From: Flavobacterium sp. LPB0248
Lineage (GTDB): Bacteria; Bacteroidota; Bacteroidia; Flavobacteriales; Flavobacteriaceae
Assembly: GCF_013388355.1 (NCBI RefSeq)
Contig: NZ_CP058246.1
Coordinates: 3,472,001 to 3,536,000, forward strand
Direction of reading: 5' to 3'
Length of the DNA stretch: 64,000 nucleotides
Part shown: in pieces, positions 1-8,413 of the stretch
How positions within the stretch are numbered: position 1 is the stretch's first letter
How the letters are laid out: each line of letters starts with the position of its first letter
The notes under the pieces: model-generated
Databases searched by the model: none
Seen by the model: only the letters and a program-made list of their open reading frames with translations
Told to the model about the DNA's origin: nothing
Translations under genes and position numbers: made by a program

Positions 1-50
1 TGGAAATGACAGAAGAATTCATTGTGCACAAATTTTTAGATCAGATCTAA
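1..50 (+). CDS. C-terminal end of an upstream gene (partial)
   Basis: An open frame enters from the left edge and stops with TAA at 48-50. Only 15 residues are visible (EMTEEFIVHKFLDQI). The charged, amphipathic tail would suit the last helix of a glycosyltransferase or sugar-nucleotide enzyme, and the next gene starts 35 bases on in the same direction, so it is probably the previous gene of the polysaccharide operon. Too little is present to name a family. Confidence 0.45.
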   Translation, partial: EMTEEFIVHKFLDQI

Positions 51-85
51 AAGTAGGGTATTATATAATTAATTAAAAAATAAGT

Positions 86-1804
86 ATGTGTGGGATTGCA
101 GGGATTGTAGGAGATTATAAAGAGCATCAACTAGATGCAATGCTTATAAGTCAGCATCATCGCGGCCCAGATACTACGAAAAAATATAATGATGATTGCT
201 TTGCAACCTTAGGGCATAACCGTTTGGCAATTATTGATTTATCTTCACAATCTAATCAGCCATTTATAGATAATTCAGGACGATATATTTTGGTGTTTAA
301 TGGCGAAATTTATAATTATATTGAAATTAAAGAGGCTTTAAAAAATCAATATAAATTTAAGACAGAGTCTGATACCGAAGTCTTGTTAGCTGCATTCACT
401 ATTTATGGAGAATTTTGTTTGGAAAAATTCAACGGGATGTTTGCCTTTGCTATTTGGGATAATCAAGAAAAGAAGCTTTTCGCTGCACGAGATCGATTTG
501 GAGTGAAACCTTTTTATTATAGTGTATTGAATAATTCTTTATTTTTTTCTTCAGAAATAAAAGCATTGCATGCTGCTGAAATTCCCAAAAAACCTAATGA
601 AAAAGTTTGGGCTTCTTATTTTGCTTTTGGCTCTTACGGAATGCCGAATGAAACTTTTTGGGAGGATATCATGCAATTACCAGGAGGACATTTTTTGAAA
701 TATGAAAACGAGAATCTAACTATAAAAAAATGGTATCTTTTTGAAGAAGAAGTTGCCAAACAACCAAAGATAATAACCTTTAGTCAAGCAAAAGACCATT
801 ATACATCGCTTTTAAAAGATAGTATTAATTTACGATTTAGATCTGATGTTTCGGTTGGTTTTAATATCAGTGGCGGATTGGATAGTTCTATTTTATTAGC
901 TTTGGTTAATCTTCAAGAGAATAACTCTAGAATTAATGCCTATACTTTTTACACAAATAATTCTGATTATGATGAATTACCCTGGGTTGAAAAAATGATT
1001 ACAACTACTAATAATCCGTTAGCAGAAGTATTGCTTCAGGCAGATGAAATTCCTGTTTTTACAAAAAAAATGGCTTTGCAACAAGACGAACCGTTTGGAG
1101 GGATCCCAACCTTAGCCTATGCTAAAATTTTCGAAAAAGCTAGAAAAGATGGCGTTTTAGTTCTTTTGGATGGACAAGGAATGGATGAACAATGGGCTGG
1201 ATATGATTATTATACTCAAAAAAATGATGCCACAATTCAAGGAGTTGAGAATTCGCCATATAAGATAAAAATGCTTTCAGATTCTTTTTTGTCTAAAGCT
1301 GAAAAGCCTATATACCCTAAGATTTTCGATGATGAGATTTTAAATAAGCAATATCGAGATTTATTTTATACTAAAATTCCTCGTGCATTACGATTTAACG
1401 ATCGTGTTTCAATGATGTATTCTACTGAACTGCGAGAACCTTTTTTAGATCATCGATTGGTTGAATTTGCTTTTTCCTTGCCTGTGGAGTTTAAAATTAA
1501 AGATGGAATTTCTAAATATATTTTAAGAGAAATTGCTTCAGAATTTCTTAGTAACAATGTAGCTTTTGCCCCTAAAAGACCTTTACAGACCCCACAGCGT
1601 GAGTGGTTGGCAGACGATCTAAAAGAATGGGTTAATGGATGTTTAAAGACTATTGAAAATTCCTGTTTTTCTGAGTGGTTCGTAAAAGCTGAATTAGAAA
1701 GAGAATTTGATTCTTACTTTAATGGTAATATTCAATCCAGTTTTCATATTTGGCAATGTATAAGTTTGTGTCAAATAGAATTGTCTGTTCCAATAAGTAA
1801 TTAA
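86..1804 (+). CDS. asnB: Asparagine synthase (glutamine-hydrolysing), AsnB type
   Basis: Class II glutamine amidotransferase joined to an ATP-pyrophosphatase domain, 572 aa. The protein starts MCGIAG, so Cys2 becomes the N-terminal nucleophile of the glutaminase after Met removal. The synthetase half carries the PP-loop S262-GGLDSS-268. Known family members make asparagine from aspartate, glutamine and ATP. Members inside polysaccharide loci often amidate a sugar acid or other cluster-specific substrate instead. This copy sits at the head of a run of glycosyltransferases with 9 bases to the next gene, which favours the glycan role (inference). Cytoplasmic. The substrate cannot be told from sequence. 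Confidence 0.9.
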   Translation: MCGIAGIVGDYKEHQLDAMLISQHHRGPDTTKKYNDDCFATLGHNRLAIIDLSSQSNQPFIDNSGRYILVFNGEIYNYIEIKEALKNQYKFKTESDTEVLLAAFTIYGEFCLEKFNGMFAFAIWDNQEKKLFAARDRFGVKPFYYSVLNNSLFFSSEIKALHAAEIPKKPNEKVWASYFAFGSYGMPNETFWEDIMQLPGGHFLKYENENLTIKKWYLFEEEVAKQPKIITFSQAKDHYTSLLKDSINLRFRSDVSVGFNISGGLDSSILLALVNLQENNSRINAYTFYTNNSDYDELPWVEKMITTTNNPLAEVLLQADEIPVFTKKMALQQDEPFGGIPTLAYAKIFEKARKDGVLVLLDGQGMDEQWAGYDYYTQKNDATIQGVENSPYKIKMLSDSFLSKAEKPIYPKIFDDEILNKQYRDLFYTKIPRALRFNDRVSMMYSTELREPFLDHRLVEFAFSLPVEFKIKDGISKYILREIASEFLSNNVAFAPKRPLQTPQREWLADDLKEWVNGCLKTIENSCFSEWFVKAELEREFDSYFNGNIQSSFHIWQCISLCQIELSVPISN

Positions 1805-1813
1805 AATTAAAAT

Positions 1814-2599
1814 ATGATATCAATAGTTATTAGAAATAAAAACGAGGGTAGAGCCCTTGAAAATACGTTATCAATTTTAACTAAATTGTATTCAAATGAC
1901 TTTGAAGAAATAATAATTGTTGACAATAATTCTACAGATAACAGTATTGAAGTTGCAAAAAAATTTAATTGCAAAATAATAACCATCGATAATTTTACTT
2001 ATGGGCGAGCAATAAATTTTGGTATTGAAAAAGCCGCTTGTAAGTATATTTTATTACTAAGTTCTCACTCAATTCCTATTGGTAATAATTTCTTTAAGAA
2101 TACATTGTTAGAATTGGGCAAATCTGATAATATTGCAGGGGTAAGATATATTAATAGTATTGAAAATTACAATAGAGCGATTCAAAATGATTTTAAAATT
2201 CAGAATCCTATATATTGCGGTTTGCTAGCAAGCTGCTGCATTATTAATAAAGAAATTTGGAAAGAAAATAAATTTGATGAAACTCTATTAGCAGTAGAAG
2301 ATAAAGAATGGTCAGTTAGAGTAATGCAGAAAGGTTATGATATTATAGATTTGAATGAAACCTTTTTTTACTTTATTAATAGAGATAGTAATGCAAGTTT
2401 AAAAAAATATAGAATTGAGACAATCGCTTCATCTCGGTTGACAAATAAAAAAGCCCCTTCACTAGTTCGTATATTTGGGTCATTTTTAAAAAAAATTATT
2501 TTTTTTAATACGATCAATTATTTTAAAACCGTTGGATACGCAGTTAAGGTTTTGAGAACTAATTTAGAAATTAGAAAAGGAATAAAAAGTAATGATTAA
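1814..2599 (+). CDS. Glycosyltransferase family 2 (GT-A fold)
   Basis: A 261-aa GT2 protein. The N-terminal nucleotide-binding strand reads MISIVIRNKNEG, followed by the typical V36-DNNSTDN-43. Where most GT2 enzymes have a DXD metal motif this one reads LLSSHSIP, a variant seen in some rhamnosyl- and related sugar transferases. A later EDKEW stretch (roughly residue 160) fits the catalytic-base region. The C-terminus is basic and could touch the inner membrane. It probably adds one sugar to a lipid-linked repeat unit in the cytoplasm. It overlaps the next gene by 8 bases, suggesting translational coupling. Confidence 0.85.
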   Translation: MISIVIRNKNEGRALENTLSILTKLYSNDFEEIIIVDNNSTDNSIEVAKKFNCKIITIDNFTYGRAINFGIEKAACKYILLLSSHSIPIGNNFFKNTLLELGKSDNIAGVRYINSIENYNRAIQNDFKIQNPIYCGLLASCCIINKEIWKENKFDETLLAVEDKEWSVRVMQKGYDIIDLNETFFYFINRDSNASLKKYRIETIASSRLTNKKAPSLVRIFGSFLKKIIFFNTINYFKTVGYAVKVLRTNLEIRKGIKSND

Positions 2600-3491
2600 A
2601 ACGAACAAGATTTCCAATTTAAAAAGATTGAATTTTAAGAATAAAAGTATTGTATTACTTTATTTGGTGAAAATCGCTTTAAAAATAAAACCGACACAAA
2701 ATGAAAGGAATGTCTATTTCTACTACAATAATTTGATAAATTCAGACGGTTATTTTCATAAAGAAACAAAAAATGAATATATATCAAAATTTACGCATAG
2801 TTATTATAAATGTATAAAAACTAGAAAAAAACCAAAATCAAGTGATTTCGATGTTTTTAGAATGATTTATGTTTCTAAGGAGTACCTCCCTGTAATTGAA
2901 GCTTACCAAGAAAACTTCAGCAATGATAAAGAGTATGTAATAAATATTATTGATGCAGGAAGTAATATAGGTTTGACAACATTATTTTTTATAGACCATT
3001 TCAAGAAAGTAAATACGATTTGTATTGAACCTGAAATGGAGAATTTTAAAGTGTTAGAGTTTAATCTGTTGAATGCAAATGGGAATTCTATTAATAAAGT
3101 TAATGGAGCAATTTGGAGTTCAAATACAAATTTAAAGATCGTAAATGATTTTGGCGATAGGTTAGATTGGTCTTTCAGAGTTGAGGAAACCGAGGATTTA
3201 AATTGCATTCAGGCATTTTCAATTAATCAACTAATTGATGATTATAAGTTCAATTATATTGATATATTGAAAATTGATATTGAAGGTTCAGAAAAAGAAA
3301 TTTTTGACCCATCAAAATCAAACCTAGATTTTTTAAAATTAACAAAATGTCTTGTAATTGAAATTCATGATTTTTTTGATTGTAGAGAAGCGATCTATAA
3401 AATTCTTGATGATTATGACTTTTCTTATTTCAACAAAGGTGAATTGACAATTTGCATCAATCAAAAATTATTAAAAGAGTTAATAAAATAA
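2592..3491 (+). CDS. FkbM family SAM-dependent methyltransferase
   Basis: A 299-aa protein. The SAM-binding glycine motif is D121-AGSNIGLT, followed by the acidic ribose-binding strand CIEPEM and the FkbM signature DILKIDIEGSE near residues 224-234. FkbM-type enzymes O-methylate sugars or polyketides. In polysaccharide loci they usually methylate a sugar hydroxyl, sometimes capping the chain. About 90 N-terminal residues before the Rossmann core are lysine-rich and not recognised. Start ATG lies inside the end of the upstream glycosyltransferase gene. Confidence 0.88.
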   Translation: MIKTNKISNLKRLNFKNKSIVLLYLVKIALKIKPTQNERNVYFYYNNLINSDGYFHKETKNEYISKFTHSYYKCIKTRKKPKSSDFDVFRMIYVSKEYLPVIEAYQENFSNDKEYVINIIDAGSNIGLTTLFFIDHFKKVNTICIEPEMENFKVLEFNLLNANGNSINKVNGAIWSSNTNLKIVNDFGDRLDWSFRVEETEDLNCIQAFSINQLIDDYKFNYIDILKIDIEGSEKEIFDPSKSNLDFLKLTKCLVIEIHDFFDCREAIYKILDDYDFSYFNKGELTICINQKLLKELIK

Positions 3492-3506
3492 ATTTTTAAG
3501 AATATA

Positions 3507-4904
3507 ATGTCTAAGAATAAAATATTTATATTATTGCCAGATGGAATTGGCTTACGTAATTTCGCTTATTCGGGTTTTTATAATCATGCAAGTGAGCAAG
3601 GACTTGATGTGGTTTTCTGGAATAATACTCCCTTTCCTATAGCGGATTTGGGATTTAGTGAAATTCCAATGAAAAATGCCAAAATAAATCCTTGGACAGA
3701 CATCTATAAAAATGTAAAGATTCAAACGGAAATAAAATTAAATATTAAGAGAACGAAAGACAATGTGTATAATTCGTATCGTTTTCCTTTTTCTTATTCT
3801 ACTATTAAAAAGACGGCAAAAAGCCTATTGGTTCAAAGTTTGAGCCTTTTTTATTTTTCAGATAATGGATTGCTCAAAATTCGAAAAAAGATGAATAAGG
3901 CAGAAAGAAAAACTGCCTATTATCAAGATTGTATTGAAACACTCAAAAAAGAAAAACCCGAGTTTGTTTTCTGTACTAATCAGCGCCCTGTTCTAGCAAT
4001 TGCCCCAATTTTAGCAGCTCAGGATCTTGGGATTCCAACAGCAACATTTATTTTCTCTTGGGACAATTTACCTAAGGCTACTATGGTAATAGAAACTGAT
4101 TATTATTTTGTATGGAGTGATTTTATGAAAAAAGAATTACTTTTTTATTATCCAAATATTAAAGAAACACAGGTTTTTGTTACTGGAACTCCACAATTTG
4201 AATCCCATTTTGATAAAAGTAAAATACTTTCAAAAGAAGTATTTTTTGAACAGTATGACTTAGATAAAAATAAAAAATACATCTGTTATTCAGGTGACGA
4301 TGTGACTACATGCCCAGATGATCCAAAATATTTGGAGGATGTTGCCATTGCGGTAAGAGAGTTGAATAAAAAAGGAGATTCACTGGGAATTATTTTTCGT
4401 CGTTGTCCTGTCGATTTTTCTGGTCGTTTTGACAAAGTGATTGACAATTATAAAGATGTTATTAAAGCGATTAATCCTCTTTGGGAAAAAATTAAAGAAG
4501 AATGGAATACAATATTGCCAACTCAGGAAGATATTCATTTGCAAATGAATACAATTGAACATACAGAGTTAGTGGTTAATCTAGGTTCTTCCATGATTTT
4601 TGATTATGCATCTTTTAAAAAACCATGTGTATATCTTAATTATGATGTGGCAAATAAGATAGATAAAAATTGGTCTGTTAGTAAGATTTACAATTTTGTT
4701 CATTTTCGTTCGATGCCAAATAAAAAGACTGTTATTTGGTTGAACAATGCAAAGGAAATAGAAGATAAAATTAAGTTAGGATTGCAAGAATCTTTTGAAA
4801 CAGTTGAAAACGCGAAAAATTGGTTTGAAATTATTAATCAACATCCACCAGAAGATTCTTCGAAAAGAATATGCAAAACAATTCAAACAATTCTTGCGAA
4901 TTAG
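3507..4904 (+). CDS. Unrecognised polysaccharide-locus protein, GT-B-like
   Basis: A 465-aa cytoplasmic-looking protein with no signal peptide. It opens with a Rossmann-like strand (KIFILLPDGIG) and has a second one near residues 153-180 (EFVFCTNQRPVLAIAPILAA). The C-terminal third has ELVVNLGSSMIFDYASFKKPCVYLNYD, which resembles the donor-site region of CDP-glycerol or UDP-sugar GT-B enzymes: a Gly-Ser loop, then an acidic residue and a strand describing a target made unavailable or shared. I therefore read it as a likely GT-B transferase of unassigned family (inference). It sits between the FkbM gene and the MBOAT gene in the same operon. Confidence 0.6.
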   Translation: MSKNKIFILLPDGIGLRNFAYSGFYNHASEQGLDVVFWNNTPFPIADLGFSEIPMKNAKINPWTDIYKNVKIQTEIKLNIKRTKDNVYNSYRFPFSYSTIKKTAKSLLVQSLSLFYFSDNGLLKIRKKMNKAERKTAYYQDCIETLKKEKPEFVFCTNQRPVLAIAPILAAQDLGIPTATFIFSWDNLPKATMVIETDYYFVWSDFMKKELLFYYPNIKETQVFVTGTPQFESHFDKSKILSKEVFFEQYDLDKNKKYICYSGDDVTTCPDDPKYLEDVAIAVRELNKKGDSLGIIFRRCPVDFSGRFDKVIDNYKDVIKAINPLWEKIKEEWNTILPTQEDIHLQMNTIEHTELVVNLGSSMIFDYASFKKPCVYLNYDVANKIDKNWSVSKIYNFVHFRSMPNKKTVIWLNNAKEIEDKIKLGLQESFETVENAKNWFEIINQHPPEDSSKRICKTIQTILAN

Positions 4905-4937
4905 GTCTATGATCTGTTATAAAATTAAATTAATCTA

Positions 4938-6371
4938 ATGTTTTTTAACTCTTTGGCTTTTGCCGTATTTCTACCAATCGTTTTTTTCTTGTATTGGTTT
5001 GTCTTCAATAAAACTAAAAGCACGCAAAATGCTTTGTTAATTGTTGCCAGTTATTATTTTTATTCTTGTTGGGATTGGCGATTTCTATTTTTATTGGTAT
5101 TTTCTACATTTTTAGATTATTTCACTGGAATACAAATTGAAAAAAGTAATTCAGATAGAAGCAGAAAATTTTGGTTCTGGCTTAGCATTTTAGTTAATCT
5201 AGGATTTTTAGGGATTTTTAAATACTATAACTTCTTTGCAACTTCATTTGCAGAAATGTTTTCTTCTTTAGGATTTAAGGTAAGTCCAATGTTATTGAAT
5301 GTTATTCTTCCTGTTGGAATTTCATTTTACACTTTTCACGGCTTGTCTTATGTGATTGATATTTATTATAAAAGAATTAAAGCAGAATACAATTTTATAG
5401 ATTATTCCTTATTTGTGAGTTACTTTCCACTTTTAGTTGCTGGGCCAATTGAAAGGGCAACACATTTATTGCCAGAGTTAAAAGAAAAACGCGAGTTTAA
5501 TTTTGAAAAAGCAAAAGAAGGAGTCTATCAAATCGTTTGGGGATTGGTAAAAAAAGTAGTGATTGCAGATACTTGTGCCGTTTATGCAAATGCAATTTTT
5601 GACCATTATCAGTCAATGAATTCTCTTTCATTGATTTTAGGAGCAGTTTATTTCGCATTTCAGATTTATGGAGATTTTTCGGGATATTCAGATATTGCGC
5701 TTGGTGTTTCCAAATTATTTGGTCTAGATTTGTTGAGAAATTTCAACTATCCTTATTTTTCAAGAGACATAGCAGAGTTTTGGCGTCGTTGGCATATCTC
5801 GTTGTCATCTTGGTTTAGAGATTATTTATACATTCCGTTAGGAGGAAGTAAAGGAGGACTTATGATGAAAATTAGGAATACTTTCATCATTTTTATTGTA
5901 AGTGGTTTTTGGCATGGTGCCAATTGGACCTACATTGTTTGGGGATTTATAAATGCCGTTTATTTTCTTCCTTTATTATTGTCCAATAGTAATAGGAATA
6001 ACATGGATTCTATTATTTTAAAATGGAATTTAGATTCTGTTAGAGTGCTATTTAGTATTTTAACAACTTTCTTGTTGACTTGCGTAGCTTGGGTATTTTT
6101 CAGAGCGCGTACAATCACCGATGCTGTTTTATATTTAAAAAGAATATTTACCAGCGGAGAATTTAATTCGCAGTATTTAGATAACGAAAGATATAATTAT
6201 GAACTGTTATTGATGATTGGTTTATTTGTGTTAGTTGAATGGAATAATAAAACCAAAGTTGAACCAATTTCAGGGAAAAGAAGCATGCTAAAAATGGCAC
6301 TGGCTATTATGGCTATTATTGCTTTTGGGACTTATTCAGACTACAAAGAATTTATTTATTTCCAATTTTAA
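4938..6371 (+). CDS. MBOAT family O-acyltransferase (AlgI/DltB-like)
   Basis: A 477-aa multi-pass inner-membrane protein of about the usual AlgI length. It begins MFFNSLAFAVFLPIVFF and carries conserved MBOAT stretches: LPVGISFYTFHGLSYVID, the YGDFSGYSDIALG segment, the FWRRWHISLSSWFRDYLYIPLGG segment, and VSGFWHGANWTYIVWG with the catalytic His. Known members move acyl groups (usually acetyl) across the membrane to polysaccharides or cell-wall polymers. The last base of its stop codon region overlaps the ATG of the SGNH partner (TAATG), the usual pairing for a two-part O-acetylation machine. Confidence 0.95.
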   Translation: MFFNSLAFAVFLPIVFFLYWFVFNKTKSTQNALLIVASYYFYSCWDWRFLFLLVFSTFLDYFTGIQIEKSNSDRSRKFWFWLSILVNLGFLGIFKYYNFFATSFAEMFSSLGFKVSPMLLNVILPVGISFYTFHGLSYVIDIYYKRIKAEYNFIDYSLFVSYFPLLVAGPIERATHLLPELKEKREFNFEKAKEGVYQIVWGLVKKVVIADTCAVYANAIFDHYQSMNSLSLILGAVYFAFQIYGDFSGYSDIALGVSKLFGLDLLRNFNYPYFSRDIAEFWRRWHISLSSWFRDYLYIPLGGSKGGLMMKIRNTFIIFIVSGFWHGANWTYIVWGFINAVYFLPLLLSNSNRNNMDSIILKWNLDSVRVLFSILTTFLLTCVAWVFFRARTITDAVLYLKRIFTSGEFNSQYLDNERYNYELLLMIGLFVLVEWNNKTKVEPISGKRSMLKMALAIMAIIAFGTYSDYKEFIYFQF

Positions 6372-7252
6372 TGAAGAAGTTTTTATTATACATTTTAGGG
6401 ATTTTTCTTTTAACAGTTTTGATAGCAGTGATTCTGGATGGTTTGTATACTTATGTTTTTATGCAGTCTAGAAACCGTGGAAAAATTGAGACGGTTTTTA
6501 ATTCTACGGCAAAAAAGTATGACGTAGTTATTTTAGGTTCTTCTAGAGCTAACAATCATTTTGTATCGCAAATGTTTGAGGATAAAGGATTAAAAACGTT
6601 TAATTACGGAATGAGTGGCGGTCATTTGTTTGAAGCTTCATTAATGCTGAAATTAATGATTGAAAGAAAATACGAAATAAAAAATTTAATTCTTGAAGCT
6701 GATTTGAATTTAGCTAATGATCATCAAGCGGAAGGAATTGCAGCGCTGTTTTTGCCTTACATTCATAATTCAGAAATTATTAGGAAACACTACAAAAATG
6801 AAAGTAATTTTTATGAATTATACTATATTCCTTTTTATAGATATGTGAAATTTGATAGCAAGATAGGGTTCAGAGAAATGTTTTTTACAGCAATTCAGAG
6901 GAAAACAAACAGTCTAGAAAATTTAGGATACCACCCATTAGAAAAACACAAAAATGGCAATATGAAAAATAACATTGTCAATTTAAATCCGTTGCCACAT
7001 AATAAATACTACGAAGAGATTAAAGATATATGCAAAAAGAATAATATCAATTTTATTTCTGTAATGACTCCCATGTGCGAGAATGTTGTAGGCATGAATT
7101 ATTTTGATAAAGTAAAAAAAGCATATCCGGAAATTTACAATTATGAAAATGTAGTAGTAGAAAATAAATACTTCTCTTCTTGCGGGCATATGACAAACAA
7201 TGGTGCGAGATTATTTACGGCAAGAATTATTAAAGATTTTTTTAATAAGTAA
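6371..7252 (+). CDS. Membrane-anchored SGNH-hydrolase-like partner of the MBOAT protein
   Basis: A 293-aa protein with one N-terminal membrane helix (about residues 4-24) and a periplasmic domain. The SGNH block I motif is LG56-SSRANNH (Ser57 or Ser58 as candidate nucleophile), and the C-terminus has C271-GHMTNNGARLF, where H273 would be the catalytic His (the family usually has DxxH). Together with the MBOAT protein it should place acyl groups on the exported polysaccharide, like AlgI with AlgJ/AlgX or DltB with DltD. The block III/V pattern is weak, so acyl transfer is inferred from context. Three bases separate it from the next gene. Confidence 0.75.
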   Translation: MKKFLLYILGIFLLTVLIAVILDGLYTYVFMQSRNRGKIETVFNSTAKKYDVVILGSSRANNHFVSQMFEDKGLKTFNYGMSGGHLFEASLMLKLMIERKYEIKNLILEADLNLANDHQAEGIAALFLPYIHNSEIIRKHYKNESNFYELYYIPFYRYVKFDSKIGFREMFFTAIQRKTNSLENLGYHPLEKHKNGNMKNNIVNLNPLPHNKYYEEIKDICKKNNINFISVMTPMCENVVGMNYFDKVKKAYPEIYNYENVVVENKYFSSCGHMTNNGARLFTARIIKDFFNK

Positions 7253-7254
7253 TT

Positions 7255-8409
7255 ATGCATATTGCGTTTCTAACCCCAGAATACCCTCATCGTGATATTT
7301 TACAATCAGCGGGAATAGGTTCGAGTATTAAAAATCTGGCAACCTCTTTGTATAACCATGGAAATGCGATAACAATTTTTATTTATGATCAGCCTGTACA
7401 AGAAATCATAAATGATAATGGAATCATAATTCATCGTATAAAAAAGAAAAGATATAAATTTTTCGGATGGTATTTATATCGAAAACATATTGAAAAATAT
7501 TGTAACCAAATAATACGGCAAGAGAATATTACAATAATTGAAGCGCCAGACTGGACAGGAATTACAGCTTTCATGCATTTTAAAATCCCTTTAATAATTA
7601 GATTTCATGGGAGTGATGCTTATTTTTGCCATTTAGAAAACAGAAAACAAAAACTAAAAAATTTCTGGTTTGAAAAACTAGGAATAAATCAAGCGGATGC
7701 ATTTATTGCACCAACATCATTTGCAGGAGAAGTTTCAAAAAAACTTTTTAAGATAAAGAAAAAAGAAGTCTTAACAATTCATAATGGTCTAGATCTTGAG
7801 AAATTTGAAAATAATTCTCCAGAAAAGTTCGCAAAAAATACAATTCTTTACATAGGAACTTTAATTAGAAAAAAAGGAGTTTTAGAATTGCCAGAAATTT
7901 TTAATAAAGTGAGATATGTTTTTCCAGAAACTAAACTTGTTCTAATTGGAAATGATACTTTTGATATAAAAACCAAATCTAAATCGACTTGGAATTTAAT
8001 GAAAGATTTATTTACAAAAGATGATCTAAATTATGTGGATTATATTGGGAAAATCCCATACAATGAGATTCAGGAGCATATAAAAAAAGCAAATGTATGT
8101 GTTTTTCCAACCTATGCAGAAACTTTCGGAATGGTAACAATAGAAGCAATGGCAATGCAGAAAGCTGTTGTTAATAGTAATATAGGCTGGTCTAAAGAAT
8201 TGATTATTGATGAAGAAAGTGGTTTTTTGGTGCATCCTTCCAATCATGATTTATATGCTGAAAGAATTAAACAAATTATTGGAGATAATCTTCTAGCAAA
8301 AAAAATAGGTCAATCTGGCAGACTGAGAGTTGAAGAAAAATTTGATATTAATAAGCTTGCCTTTGAGAATATGGAGTTTTATCGAACTATTTTAAATACT
8401 AAAAAATAG
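7255..8409 (+). CDS. Glycosyltransferase, GT4-like (GT-B fold)
   Basis: A 384-aa GT-B protein. The N-terminal acceptor domain starts MHIAFLTPEYPH and has the Gly-rich acceptor loop (SAGIGSSIKNLATSL). The donor domain holds TLIRKKGVLELPEIF and the E-x7-E motif region AETFGMVTIEAMAMQKAVV near residues 285-303. Retaining sugar transferase using a nucleotide sugar, acting in the cytoplasm on the growing repeat unit. It begins two bases after the stop of the SGNH gene. Donor and linkage are not predictable. Confidence 0.9.
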   Translation: MHIAFLTPEYPHRDILQSAGIGSSIKNLATSLYNHGNAITIFIYDQPVQEIINDNGIIIHRIKKKRYKFFGWYLYRKHIEKYCNQIIRQENITIIEAPDWTGITAFMHFKIPLIIRFHGSDAYFCHLENRKQKLKNFWFEKLGINQADAFIAPTSFAGEVSKKLFKIKKKEVLTIHNGLDLEKFENNSPEKFAKNTILYIGTLIRKKGVLELPEIFNKVRYVFPETKLVLIGNDTFDIKTKSKSTWNLMKDLFTKDDLNYVDYIGKIPYNEIQEHIKKANVCVFPTYAETFGMVTIEAMAMQKAVVNSNIGWSKELIIDEESGFLVHPSNHDLYAERIKQIIGDNLLAKKIGQSGRLRVEEKFDINKLAFENMEFYRTILNTKK

Positions 8410-8413
8410 TAAA

